Source: Desulfomonile tiedjei (GTDB taxonomy: Bacteria; Desulfobacterota; Desulfomonilia; Desulfomonilales; Desulfomonilaceae). From it: a DNA stretch of 64,000 nucleotides. The stretch is taken from NCBI GenBank assembly GCA_016218715.1, contig JACRDG010000002.1:1-64000 (forward strand), in the 5' to 3' direction. The first letter of the stretch is position 1; each line of letters begins with the position of its first letter. Positions 6,938 through 15,958 of the stretch are shown piece by piece. Under the pieces are notes generated by a model. It had not been told where the DNA came from and did no database searches. It saw nothing but the letters and a program-made list of their open reading frames with translations. Made by a program: the position numbers and the translations under genes.

Positions 6938-9508
6938 ATGAAATGCCTACAGGCTACGCTTATGGTGTTACTCCTGTTTTCATTCTCCGTTATTACCGCC
7001 ATGAGCGCCGGTCCACATGATGATGCCCACTACCGCTTGGGGCTGCGCGCGGTGGAGGCCGGTGACGCCAGGAAGGCCGTCGACTTGTTTTCCCGAGCGA
7101 TCACGGCCAATCCGAACGATCACCGCTTATACAATGACAGGGGAGTCGCGTACAAGAGAAGTGGCGACATAGACCGGGCCCTTTCGGATTACAATCGGTC
7201 GCTCGAGATAAAGCCCGACTACGCCAACGCGCTAAACAATCGAGGGGTAGCCTATCTGCAGCAAGGCGAGTACGACAAGGCCATCGTCGATTTCAACGAG
7301 GCCCTCAAATATGGAGGGATCGCGGCAAAGCTTTACACCAATCTTGGCATCGCGTACGCGACCAAAGGTGACCATGTGGAGGCGGTAAAGCAATTCCGCA
7401 CTGCCTGTGCTTTCCGGCCCATCGACCCGCGTGCGTTCTTCTTCATGGGGAGGTCGCTGGAAGAGCTTGGTGACCTGCCCGGGGCTCTCAAAATGTACCG
7501 GTTGGCCTCAGGCATGATCAAGGACCAGCCGACCGAATCATTTATCGACAAGAAAATTGCTGCGCTCACTCAGAATGTGGGGACAGCTCCACAGGAACCT
7601 GCCGGAATCGTCGGCGCACAGCCCCCATCGAGCACAGCGGCAGCAAGCACGCCGGCTCAAAAATGGGGGGCGGAAAAGGCCCCGAGCAAGAAACGTGAAG
7701 TCGTTCTCCGACCTACCCGGCCTCAGCAGACTGCACCCGAGGTCCTGCCGCCGTCCCCTCCCGTACAATTCGACCCGACCGCTCTGGAGGCTGCAAACGG
7801 CCGAAGCCGGGCCCGTGCACGTCAGACCTTTTCTCCCGCGGCTGCCGAGATATTCCAACAGGGCCTGGATTTCATGGAGAGAAAAGATCCCCGGAAGGCC
7901 CTCATCCGTTTTGAGGACGTGCTGCAACTGGAAAAACGGAGGAAGAACGCCAAGGGAGCAGCCTGGTGCATGGTAGAGATCGGCCGCGCCGGACTGCGTA
8001 TTGGCGACTTTGTCAGGGCTTCGTCGCACCTGGAAGGGGCGGCACCGATACTTCGCAAGGCGAACTGGACAGAAGAGACCATTCTCGCACTTCTGGAGCT
8101 GGCAGCCGTGCAGCGAGCCCTCAACAAACCGGACAAAGCGGCTGCGTTCATCGCCCAGGCCAGCCACGAAGCCACTGCGGCCGGCCCTCAGCAGGTCGCG
8201 CTCCTTACTCAGCCGACCGATTCCAAGAATGGGGAGCCCCCACAGGCGCGCACGGCTTCAGCTACGGCCACGCCGGTAAAGATCGAGACGGAAGTGGGAA
8301 CGGCCCCCGTTCCGGCAAAGGTCCTGCCGACCATGCAGACTCCTCGCCCGGCGCCTGAATCGGCAAAAGGTTCTCAGGCTCGTCTTCCGGAAGTCGCCGG
8401 CAAAACCGAAAAGCGAGAAGGCGTCGAGCGGAAACCGACTATCTGGGGTAAGGCCGAGGATCGTGCAGAGAGCGCCAAACCGGCGGTCGTTGGGCCCAAA
8501 ACAGACCCCGAAAAGCGCGTGGCAGCACGTCCGCTCCCGCCGGAAACAGCGGTGGCTCCTCAACCTCAAAAGGCTATTCAGGAGCCGAAGAAACCGTTGC
8601 CGGAAAGCCCGCTCAGAGGAGAGACCCTCCAGGCTAAAGGGACGGAGCGTCTGCAGGAGCAACTGCGCAAGGCTGCAACTCCTCAGGTGAAAGAGGCCCG
8701 GCGGTCGACAGAGCCGCAGCGAAACGCGGAAAACCGCCAGGCTAGAGGAAAGACTCAAGCCCCCGAGACGACGGCGGCACGGAGAAGTGAATCTGCTCCA
8801 CAGGTTCCGCCGGCCAAGACTCTGGCTCAGGACCTGGCCGATCTCAAAAGGTATCGAGGCTCGGGGGACGAACTGAGCATGATCGTAGTCTTGGAGAGAA
8901 TCGCTGCTGCGTTTTCCCAGAGCCGACAATACGCCAAAGCCCTTCTCAGCCTTGAGGCTTCGACCGCCTTCCGGGAGAAGCTGCGTCTCACCAAAGACAT
9001 GGATCGGCTCCTCCAGGATCGCGGCAACCTTCGGGTCAAAATGGGCGATAAGGCCGGAGCGCTCGAAGATTTCACCCGCGGCGAGGTCCTCCTGAACCAG
9101 AAAGGGATGTCCGCAGCCGCAGCGGTGCTGGCAGACAAAGCTCGGACGCTCGCCGGCGAGCTCGGACTGGAACCCAACGCGGCCGTGAAGGCGCTCGAGG
9201 ACCTCTGGAGCGCTCGGGCCGTGAAGGATCGCAAGAGAGAAGTCAACGCCTTGCTTGCGGTCGCTCGTCTCTATGACAGGGCCGAGAGACCCGCCGAGGC
9301 GCTGAACTACTATGAACGATGCTCTGCTGCCATTCTCGCGGACAAGGCGCGGTTGTTGGAGAAGATCGGCCGGAAGAAGCTTGCGAGCGAGTCGTACACT
9401 GCCGCGCTTCAGGCTTTCAAGAAACTGGACTACTCCGGCTACCTTGGCATGCTGAACAGTTCGGGGTCGGCGGAGGTCCGTGCAGGCGTGCCCCGGGGTG
9501 CTCGCTGA
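6938..9508 (+). CDS. exported TPR-repeat protein with long Pro/Ala/Lys-rich middle
   Basis: 856 residues from the ATG at 6938, which is preceded by GTGAGGA and begins a clear signal peptide (MKCLQATLMVLLLFSF, cleavage after MSAG). Tetratricopeptide repeats fill residues about 25-200 (for example DRGVAYKRSGDIDRALSDYN, NNRGVAYLQQGEYDKA). A second helical block at about 290-400, then a low-complexity Pro/Ala/Lys/Glu segment to about 620, then another helical TPR-like block to the end. The layout suggests a periplasmic or envelope-anchored scaffold for protein contacts. No enzyme domain is visible. The in-frame start at 6863 would add 25 residues before the signal peptide and is unlikely. Confidence 0.85.
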   Translation: MKCLQATLMVLLLFSFSVITAMSAGPHDDAHYRLGLRAVEAGDARKAVDLFSRAITANPNDHRLYNDRGVAYKRSGDIDRALSDYNRSLEIKPDYANALNNRGVAYLQQGEYDKAIVDFNEALKYGGIAAKLYTNLGIAYATKGDHVEAVKQFRTACAFRPIDPRAFFFMGRSLEELGDLPGALKMYRLASGMIKDQPTESFIDKKIAALTQNVGTAPQEPAGIVGAQPPSSTAAASTPAQKWGAEKAPSKKREVVLRPTRPQQTAPEVLPPSPPVQFDPTALEAANGRSRARARQTFSPAAAEIFQQGLDFMERKDPRKALIRFEDVLQLEKRRKNAKGAAWCMVEIGRAGLRIGDFVRASSHLEGAAPILRKANWTEETILALLELAAVQRALNKPDKAAAFIAQASHEATAAGPQQVALLTQPTDSKNGEPPQARTASATATPVKIETEVGTAPVPAKVLPTMQTPRPAPESAKGSQARLPEVAGKTEKREGVERKPTIWGKAEDRAESAKPAVVGPKTDPEKRVAARPLPPETAVAPQPQKAIQEPKKPLPESPLRGETLQAKGTERLQEQLRKAATPQVKEARRSTEPQRNAENRQARGKTQAPETTAARRSESAPQVPPAKTLAQDLADLKRYRGSGDELSMIVVLERIAAAFSQSRQYAKALLSLEASTAFREKLRLTKDMDRLLQDRGNLRVKMGDKAGALEDFTRGEVLLNQKGMSAAAAVLADKARTLAGELGLEPNAAVKALEDLWSARAVKDRKREVNALLAVARLYDRAERPAEALNYYERCSAAILADKARLLEKIGRKKLASESYTAALQAFKKLDYSGYLGMLNSSGSAEVRAGVPRGAR

Positions 9509-9568
9509 GTCTGGATCGACGGGCCTGCGTCAGCGAGAGGATGCATGCAGTCAGGAAGAGGTTTGTGA

Positions 9569-9757
9569 ATGTTGCTGAAGATTCTCTCAAGCAATTGGGT
9601 CGCGATCCCGGTCTGGCTCATTGCCGGCGCCCTTTTGGTTGTCCTTTATCTCAAGGGACGGGCGCTCGAAGCAAAACTGGGGGCAGGCTTGCTCGTCTTG
9701 GCCCTGATTCTGATCATTTGGGGACGAAGAGGTCCGGACCCCGACGTCAAGGACTGA
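9569..9757 (+). CDS. small two-helix membrane protein
   Basis: 62 residues. Two hydrophobic segments, about 8-28 and 37-51, with a short basic-acidic loop and a polar C-terminus. AGGAAGAGG lies before the ATG. Its 3' end overlaps that of the opposite gene (stop at 9747) by 11 bases. Function unknown; it may be co-transcribed with the TPR protein 60 bases upstream. Confidence 0.6.
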   Translation: MLLKILSSNWVAIPVWLIAGALLVVLYLKGRALEAKLGAGLLVLALILIIWGRRGPDPDVKD

Positions 9758-10031
9758 CGATCTGGTAGGAATACGTGAACTTAAGCCCGTTGCACCCGTC
9801 AGAACAGACCCGGTGGGCATAGGCGTTGCAGGCCTGGTCCGCTTCAAATCCGATGTCAGGGGTTCTGTCCACCGGAATGACGAACGCGAAGTTCCCAACC
9901 GTATTGTCGCAGGAGCAACGGCACGTTATGTGACACTTGGTCCATATCTGCTCACTCCATGCGAAACTCGTCGGCACGAAGGCCAGAGCACAAACCAGCA
10001 CGAAGGCAATTTTGTACTTTGCAAAGCCCAT
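9747..10031 (-). CDS. small cysteine-rich exported protein
   Basis: 94 residues from the ATG at 10031, chosen because it begins the signal peptide (MGFAKYKIAFVLVCALAF) and is preceded by AAGGGTG. The mature part holds seven cysteines, several close together (KCHITCRCSC, then DQAC, VCSDGC), so disulfides or metal binding are likely in the periplasm. No family recognised. It converges with the small membrane protein gene. Confidence 0.65.
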   Translation of the reverse strand: MGFAKYKIAFVLVCALAFVPTSFAWSEQIWTKCHITCRCSCDNTVGNFAFVIPVDRTPDIGFEADQACNAYAHRVCSDGCNGLKFTYSYQIVSP

Positions 10032-10245
10032 TGGTTCACCCTTCGACGCTGTCGCGGACATCACCCTGATGAAACCCGCCTGCGCTATCTCCGTTCGCAA
10101 CTGAAAACCCGCCCCAGGCCGCCGGCGTCTGAAAGAGCCCCGGCCGGGCGTACCCCACGGGGCGCACGGGTAATTACTGTATCACAATTCCTTGCCGAAC
10201 TGCAACAGCGATCCCCGGAGAGCCGGAAGTATTCCTATAAACAAC

Positions 10246-10274
10246 TTGATTGGTAGTTCCTAACATGGTATAAT
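10246..10274 (+). promoter_or_regulatory. strong sigma70-type promoter for the 10299 gene
   Basis: TTGATT (10246-10251), 17-base spacer, TATAAT (10269-10274) with an extended TGG before the -10. The start codon follows 25 bases later, so the leader is short. Confidence 0.75.
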
Positions 10275-10298
10275 ATAATAGCTTATTGGAGGTTCCAT

Positions 10299-10799
10299 AT
10301 GACCAAGAACTTGCTCGGTTTTCTCGTGATCCTGGTTCTCTCGATGGCTCCGGTCTCGCCTGCTGCGGCAACCGGAGAAGAGATTCTGGGGCGCACCGGC
10401 CAGTACACCTTCTTCATCAAGCCCGTTCCCTGCGACAACACGACCTACTATCAGAAGATGGTACCCTGTGTCGCCACGGAGAAGGTTTTGGTCCCCCGTG
10501 TGGTGATACGGACTCTTCCGCTGCCCACGGTCGCAAGGCGACCCGCGGCCACGGTAATCACCGAAACCCCGGTCGGGTGTGCGCAAGGCGCTGATGACTG
10601 TGTGACCTGCTACCCGCAGCCGTCCTCACGGCCGGGATCCAAGGATCTTTGGGGCCCGAGACCGATACCGGTGCCGGTGGCGTACTACGAGTTCACGCCG
10701 AGAGAAATTACCCGTCGCGTGATGCTGCCGCAATGGTTTGCCGTCACGGAAGAGGTCAAACCGCCGAGAAAGATCAGGAAGGTCGGCATCGGCGGATAG
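10299..10799 (+). CDS. exported protein of unknown function
   Basis: 166 residues with a signal peptide (MTKNLLGFLVILVLSMAP, cleavage near PAAA-TG) and a Shine-Dalgarno GGAGGT. The mature part has four cysteines (PCDN, PCVA, GCAQG, DCVTCYP region) and many Val/Pro/Arg residues, with no catalytic motif I recognise. A strong promoter and short leader suggest it is well expressed. It could be an envelope or surface component. Confidence 0.7.
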   Translation: MTKNLLGFLVILVLSMAPVSPAAATGEEILGRTGQYTFFIKPVPCDNTTYYQKMVPCVATEKVLVPRVVIRTLPLPTVARRPAATVITETPVGCAQGADDCVTCYPQPSSRPGSKDLWGPRPIPVPVAYYEFTPREITRRVMLPQWFAVTEEVKPPRKIRKVGIGG

Positions 10800-10899
10800 C
10801 GATCCCGGGCGGGTTTGGTTCGCGTGGCGGTAACCAATCAGTTACCCGCGGCAACAGCTCAACACTGTTGCCCCAACGCCAAACCTGTGGCCTCACGTC

Positions 10900-10970
10900 G
10901 TCACCCCGGCGGGAACCGGGGCCCGGGAGATATTCAAAAACCTGGATTCCGGCCGCCGCAGGAATGATGG
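10900..10970. repeat. dispersed inverted repeat, family B (degenerate copy)
   Basis: GTCACCCCGGCGGGAACCGG and the distal CCTGGATTCCGGCCGCCGCAGG form the two ends of an imperfect palindrome also found at 25852 and 43759. The surrounding gap 10800-11131 holds no gene I can support. Confidence 0.7.
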
Positions 10971-11131
10971 ACAAGGAACTTCGCTCTCTTACGGGTTACG
11001 TTGTGCGCTCAAGTTCCCCAGCGTAACTCCATGGTTACGCGGAACGCTTTTCATACGTTGAATCTGCACGGAACGCATGCTACTCTTGGACGATTCCATC
11101 GGTCCCTACAGAATTCGGACGGGAGATCTCC

Positions 11132-12619
11132 ATGAACATAAGCGACCTGGTAGATCGCTTCGCCGGTGACATGCCGGATCACCCTGCGATCGTTTTCGAG
11201 GACAGAACCATCGTTTACCGTGACCTTCAGCGTTCCATCAACAAGCTGGCCAATGCGCTGACCAAGTTTGGGATCAGAAAGGGCGATCGGGTTCTCACGC
11301 TGTTGGCCAACCGACCCGAATTCGTCGTCGGGTATTTCGCGACGATCAAGATCGGGGCCATAGTCGTCACCATCAACCCTATCTGCACCGCGTACGAATT
11401 GAGCCACTATCTGGCGGACAGTAGACCTTCCGCCGTCCTCTGCACCGGCGATCAGATCCCCAAGGTGGAATCGCTGCGCGATCGAGCGGAGTATTTGAAG
11501 ACGATAGTCAGCACGGATTCGGCTCCGGGAGCGGTGACTTTTGCGGATGTGGAACAGGATTTCCCGGACACATTCACCTCGGTGGACTGCGATCCGGACG
11601 ATCCCGCGGTGGTCATATTCACCGCAGGCCTCCTCGGCAAAGCCCTCGGAGCGACTCTGAGCCACAAGAACCTCGACAGCAACTCCAACATGCTGCGCGA
11701 TACCTGCGGAAGAGGACCGGAAACGCATTCCCTGGCCCTGATCCCGCTGTTTCACGCCTTTGGCGCGGCCGTAAACCTTTTGAACACGGTCAAGGTCGGC
11801 GGTACCGTGTACCTGGTGGAGCGCGTCGATTTTCCGAAGCTGATCCCATGGCTACAGGAGGCCCGTGTCAGCTTCACGGGGATGGTCCCGATGGTCTTCT
11901 ATGGACTGCTCTACCACCCCGCGTGCAAGACGCTCGACTTGAAGAGCCTGGATATCGCCATCAGTGGCGGAGCGCCGCTCTCGTACTCGATCTACGAGGG
12001 CTTCTGCGAACGATACGGGATCGATGTATACCACGGGTACGGACTCACCGAGGCTTCGCCGGTCGTATCCTGGAACAATCCTCGCGTCCCCAACAAGCCG
12101 AAGACAGTTGGCCCACCGATAGACGATGTGGTTGTGAACATCCACGATGAATCCGGGAACCCGCTTCCAACAGGCGTGACAGGAGAAGTGGTGGTCAAAG
12201 GGCCGAACGTCATGTTGGGCTACCTCGACAGGCCGAATGAAACGCGCACGGTGATCAGAAACGGATGGCTTTACACCGGCGACCTCGGGAACCTCGACGA
12301 AGACGGCTATCTGACACTGACCGGAATCAAGAAGGATCTCATTATTACGTCCGGTTTCAACGTCTACTGCCAGGAAGTGGAAGAGATTTTAATACGGCAC
12401 TCCTTGGTGGCGGACGTTGCGCTCGTGGGTGTGGACGATTTGATGCGAGGCCAGGTGATTCATGCGCTGGTCGTGCCGGAGTCGGGAGCCAGGCCGGAAG
12501 AGCGAGAGATCATCCGTTTCTGTCGCGAGTTTCTCTCTCGATACAAATGCCCGCGAAAGGTAACTTTCGTGAACCAGATCGTGCGAGACGAACGAGGGAA
12601 ACCAGCCAGGTGGGACTGA
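11132..12619 (+). CDS. AMP-dependent acyl-CoA synthetase/ligase family protein, altered P-loop
   Basis: 495 residues of the ANL adenylating family, which activates carboxylic acids as acyl-AMP and then acyl-CoA. The A5-type motif HGYGLTEASPV, the YTGDLG hinge-region motif and the C-terminal subdomain with GKPARWD (catalytic lysine context) are present. The phosphate-binding loop, normally TSGTTGxPKG, reads TAGLLGKALG (164-173): Ser, both Thr and the Lys are replaced. The C-terminus also stops right after the catalytic lysine. It may therefore be inactive, favour the reverse direction, or act on an unusual substrate. The start has GGGAGATCTCC just upstream. Confidence 0.85.
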   Translation: MNISDLVDRFAGDMPDHPAIVFEDRTIVYRDLQRSINKLANALTKFGIRKGDRVLTLLANRPEFVVGYFATIKIGAIVVTINPICTAYELSHYLADSRPSAVLCTGDQIPKVESLRDRAEYLKTIVSTDSAPGAVTFADVEQDFPDTFTSVDCDPDDPAVVIFTAGLLGKALGATLSHKNLDSNSNMLRDTCGRGPETHSLALIPLFHAFGAAVNLLNTVKVGGTVYLVERVDFPKLIPWLQEARVSFTGMVPMVFYGLLYHPACKTLDLKSLDIAISGGAPLSYSIYEGFCERYGIDVYHGYGLTEASPVVSWNNPRVPNKPKTVGPPIDDVVVNIHDESGNPLPTGVTGEVVVKGPNVMLGYLDRPNETRTVIRNGWLYTGDLGNLDEDGYLTLTGIKKDLIITSGFNVYCQEVEEILIRHSLVADVALVGVDDLMRGQVIHALVVPESGARPEEREIIRFCREFLSRYKCPRKVTFVNQIVRDERGKPARWD

Positions 12620-12811
12620 TCCCGCGTGCACTGGCGCGCCGTAATCGCCCCGGTCGTCATCTCGGGGGACTGCATTTGTCCCGGTGAACGGTTACATCGT
12701 GCCGATCTGAGGAAATTATTCGGGTTGAAGGTCCCAGTGCATCCCCTGAAGCGGGCCTTCGACTCTCACCCGATTCCTGGGAAGGGTAGCAACGGAGGGA
12801 GGGGTTCCCAA

Positions 12812-14521
12812 GTGGGTATTCCCTGGCGAATTGCCCAGTTTTTCCAACCCGAACGTCCCAGCAGCGGTCCGGACTTTCGCAAGCGCGTCGAGTGGTTAAT
12901 GTTGTTGAGGCTGGTGGTCACGAGCCTTCTGCTCGGAGTCACCATAGTCGTTCAGCTCCAGGTCACCCCCGATGTTGCGTCGCATGCCGTTTTTCCCCTT
13001 TACGTTCTGATCGGGACCACGTTTCTCCTCAGCATCTTCTACTCGATATATCTGATTCTCGTACCCGACCTGTGGGCACTCTCCGTTCTCCAGGTTATGG
13101 TGGACCTGGTGTATGGGACCATTCTCATTCACTTCACCGGTGGCGCGACGAGTGTCTTCACCCTGCTGTACATTTTCCCCATCATCACCTCGGGGATTTT
13201 GCACTTCCGGCGCTTGGCTCTGGTAACCGCTTCGGCCGCGTCGATTCTGTTCGGGCTTCTCATCGACCTCCACTTCTACGGTGTGCTGCCTCAGAGCGAG
13301 TGGCCGTGGGTCATTCCGTGGGGGGCCAACGCGCCGTTCTACATTGTGTGGATCCTGGTCGTTCACATCACGTCGTTCTTTCTCGTGGCGATCGTGTCCA
13401 GCTCTTTCGCCGAGCAGCTCCAGCGGGCACGGGCCAGTCTGAGCATGACGGAAAAGGACCTGGAGGAGCTTTCCGATCTCCACACCAGCATCGTTCACTC
13501 CATCCCCAGCGGTATTGTGACGTCCGACGCGGAGGACACGATCAGCTTCGTGAACGCGGCCGGCGCGGCAATCCTGCGCGCTCCTCCCGAGAGAATCATC
13601 GGAGCGCCGCTCGACCAGATCTTTCCCGTGGCACGAAACCTCGGAACGCGAAGCAATGGGGGCCAGGAAACATTCCTTACGGTGAGGCAAGCCGGGGGCG
13701 AGCAGCTATTCATTGAACTCCTGACGAGCGATCTTCACGGCAGCGGCGGCACTCAACTCGGCCGACTCGTGGTTTTCCAGGACGTCACGCGAATAAGGAA
13801 AATGGAGGAGCGGGCCAAGATCAGCGAACAACAGGCCGCCTTCGTCAGGATGGCAGCTGCCATGGCACACGAGATAAGGAACCCGCTGGCCTCACTACGA
13901 GGCGCTGCGGAAATGCTCTCTCAAGACGCCGCGGCAGCCGAGTTCGAACCGCGTCTGCTCGGGATCGTGATCCGGGAATCGGATCGATTGAATGCCCTCC
14001 TGTGTGACTTCCTGACGCTGGTGGGCACCCGTAAGACCAACAAGGTCAGACTGATGTTGAACGAACTCATCGAGGAAATCATCGAGCTTTTCTCGCGAGA
14101 GCAACATGTGGGGAAGACTATATCCTTGGAAACGTTGATTCATAAAGGAGTGGAGATCGAGGGAGAACCCTCGCGGTTGAAACAGGCGATGTGGAATCTC
14201 GTCATCAACGCGCGCGAGGCCATCGAGAACCACGGGGTGATCCGGGTGGTGCTGGAATCGCACGTCGATTCGCAGCAAGCGGTGTTGACGATCCAGGATT
14301 CGGGGCCAGGAATTCCCCCTGAATTGATGGATAGGATATTCCAGCCGTTTACCACCACCAAGGAAAAGGGAACCGGTCTCGGCCTGTCGATGGCCCTGGC
14401 AATCGTTGAGGAGCACGGGGGGACCATCGACGTCCGAAGTTCTCCCGGCGCGGGCTCCCTGTTTACGATACGTCTTCCGCTGGCGTGCGCGGACGTGGGC
14501 GAGGGTAAAGGAGAACATTAG
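12812..14521 (+). CDS. PilS-like membrane sensor histidine kinase
   Basis: 569 residues from the GTG at 12812, chosen for the GGAGGGAGGGG site just upstream; a longer frame from 12626 has no such site. About six membrane segments (residues about 28-200), a PAS domain (about 225-330), then HisKA with AMAHEIRNPLASL (His353) and a HATPase with GTGLGLSMALAI. The layout matches PilS/NtrB-type kinases that drive NtrC-family regulators. The partner regulator starts two bases after the stop. Confidence 0.9.
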   Translation: MGIPWRIAQFFQPERPSSGPDFRKRVEWLMLLRLVVTSLLLGVTIVVQLQVTPDVASHAVFPLYVLIGTTFLLSIFYSIYLILVPDLWALSVLQVMVDLVYGTILIHFTGGATSVFTLLYIFPIITSGILHFRRLALVTASAASILFGLLIDLHFYGVLPQSEWPWVIPWGANAPFYIVWILVVHITSFFLVAIVSSSFAEQLQRARASLSMTEKDLEELSDLHTSIVHSIPSGIVTSDAEDTISFVNAAGAAILRAPPERIIGAPLDQIFPVARNLGTRSNGGQETFLTVRQAGGEQLFIELLTSDLHGSGGTQLGRLVVFQDVTRIRKMEERAKISEQQAAFVRMAAAMAHEIRNPLASLRGAAEMLSQDAAAAEFEPRLLGIVIRESDRLNALLCDFLTLVGTRKTNKVRLMLNELIEEIIELFSREQHVGKTISLETLIHKGVEIEGEPSRLKQAMWNLVINAREAIENHGVIRVVLESHVDSQQAVLTIQDSGPGIPPELMDRIFQPFTTTKEKGTGLGLSMALAIVEEHGGTIDVRSSPGAGSLFTIRLPLACADVGEGKGEH

Positions 14522-14522
14522 A

Positions 14523-15920
14523 ATGGCTGAGCGATTACTCGTGGTGGACGACGAGCCGAGCATGAGAGAGTTCCTCGAGATTATGCTCGCTCGGGAAAGC
14601 TACGAAGTCCGTACTGCGGCAACCGGGGAAGACGGTTTCAAACTGTTCCGAAAAGAGGAGTTCGACCTGGTGCTCACCGATGTCAAGATGCCGGGCATGA
14701 ACGGGCTCGAACTGATCAAGGAAATTCATTCCATAGACTCGTCGATTCCGATCATCGCAATCACCGCCTACGCGTCGGCAGATGACGCGATACGGGCAGT
14801 GCGGGCCGGTGCGTACGATTATCTCTCCAAGCCTTTCCAGATAGATGAATTGCGCGTCATCATCCGCAATGCCCTGGAAGCGAGACGCCTCCGGAAGGAA
14901 AACACCGAGTTGAAGCGGACCTGCGGGAGAGACCACCGCTTCGGCGAAATTATCGGCAAATCTCCGCAAATGGAGGACATTTTCGACCTCATTTCCCGCG
15001 TTGCACCCTCCAAGGCGAGCGTCCTGATTCTGGGGGAGTCGGGAACCGGGAAGGAACTCGTGGCACGGGCCATTCATCGCCTGTCCCCTCGGGCTGCTCG
15101 ACCGTTCATTACCATCAACTGCACCGCGATACCCGAAGGCCTCCTGGAATCTGAAATGTTCGGCCATCAGAAAGGATCGTTTACCGGCGCGCTGGGCAAT
15201 AAACCCGGCTTGGTGGAAATTGCTCATACCGGAACGCTGTTCCTGGACGAGGTGGGGGACATCCCTCTTTCCGTGCAGGCTAAACTCCTGCGCTTCCTCC
15301 AGGAGCGGGAGTTCAGGCGCGTTGGCGGAACCAACGACAAGAAGATCGATGTGAGAGTAATCGCAGCAACCAACAAGAAGCTCGAAAAGGAGATGGAGAA
15401 GGGAAACTTTCGGGAGGATCTCTATTACCGGCTGAATGTGATCCGCATTCGTCTCCCGCCCCTGGCGGAGAGAGAGGAAGACATCCCGCTCCTGGTAGGG
15501 CATTTCCTGAAAAAGTTCGCCAAAGAACAGGGAAAAGATATTACCAAAGTTTCCTCTCTGGCAATGCGGGTTCTCTGCAACTACCAGTACCCGGGAAACG
15601 TCAGGGAACTGGAAAACATCGTCGAACGGTGTGTCACTCTCGAGGGGTCGGATCAACTCACCGCGGACAATCTTCCGCCGAAACTCCTCGAACGACCAGG
15701 CGCGGCTGGAGTGAATCCCCTTGGGGAAATGGACATTCCTCCCGACGGGATAGATCTGAACCGTACCATGGAAAACATCGAGAGAAGACTCATCAACCGG
15801 GCACTGGACATTACCGGGGGTAACAGGTCTCGGGCTGCCACGCTGCTCGGGATATCCTTCAGGTCGCTACGATATCGGCTTTTGAAACTGGGAATGGACA
15901 GCGAAGAAGGGGCCGATTAA
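14523..15920 (+). CDS. PilR/NtrC-family sigma54-dependent response regulator
   Basis: 465 residues from the ATG at 14523. Receiver domain with phosphorylatable Asp53 (LVLTDVKMPG), AAA+ domain with Walker A GESGTGKE (171-178), the sigma54-contact loop as GSFTGA (218-223; consensus GAFTGA), Walker B LFLDEVGD, and a Fis-type helix-turn-helix at the C-terminus (NRSRAATLLGISFRSLRYRL). It activates sigma54 promoters. The kinase gene ends one base before it, so the two form one operon. PilR is the best guess from the kinase's membrane layout; no pilin gene lies in the window. Confidence 0.93.
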   Translation: MAERLLVVDDEPSMREFLEIMLARESYEVRTAATGEDGFKLFRKEEFDLVLTDVKMPGMNGLELIKEIHSIDSSIPIIAITAYASADDAIRAVRAGAYDYLSKPFQIDELRVIIRNALEARRLRKENTELKRTCGRDHRFGEIIGKSPQMEDIFDLISRVAPSKASVLILGESGTGKELVARAIHRLSPRAARPFITINCTAIPEGLLESEMFGHQKGSFTGALGNKPGLVEIAHTGTLFLDEVGDIPLSVQAKLLRFLQEREFRRVGGTNDKKIDVRVIAATNKKLEKEMEKGNFREDLYYRLNVIRIRLPPLAEREEDIPLLVGHFLKKFAKEQGKDITKVSSLAMRVLCNYQYPGNVRELENIVERCVTLEGSDQLTADNLPPKLLERPGAAGVNPLGEMDIPPDGIDLNRTMENIERRLINRALDITGGNRSRAATLLGISFRSLRYRLLKLGMDSEEGAD

Positions 15921-15958
15921 GTGTCGGGCGGCCTCCCCCTGCAGAGAAGGAGCGTTCT

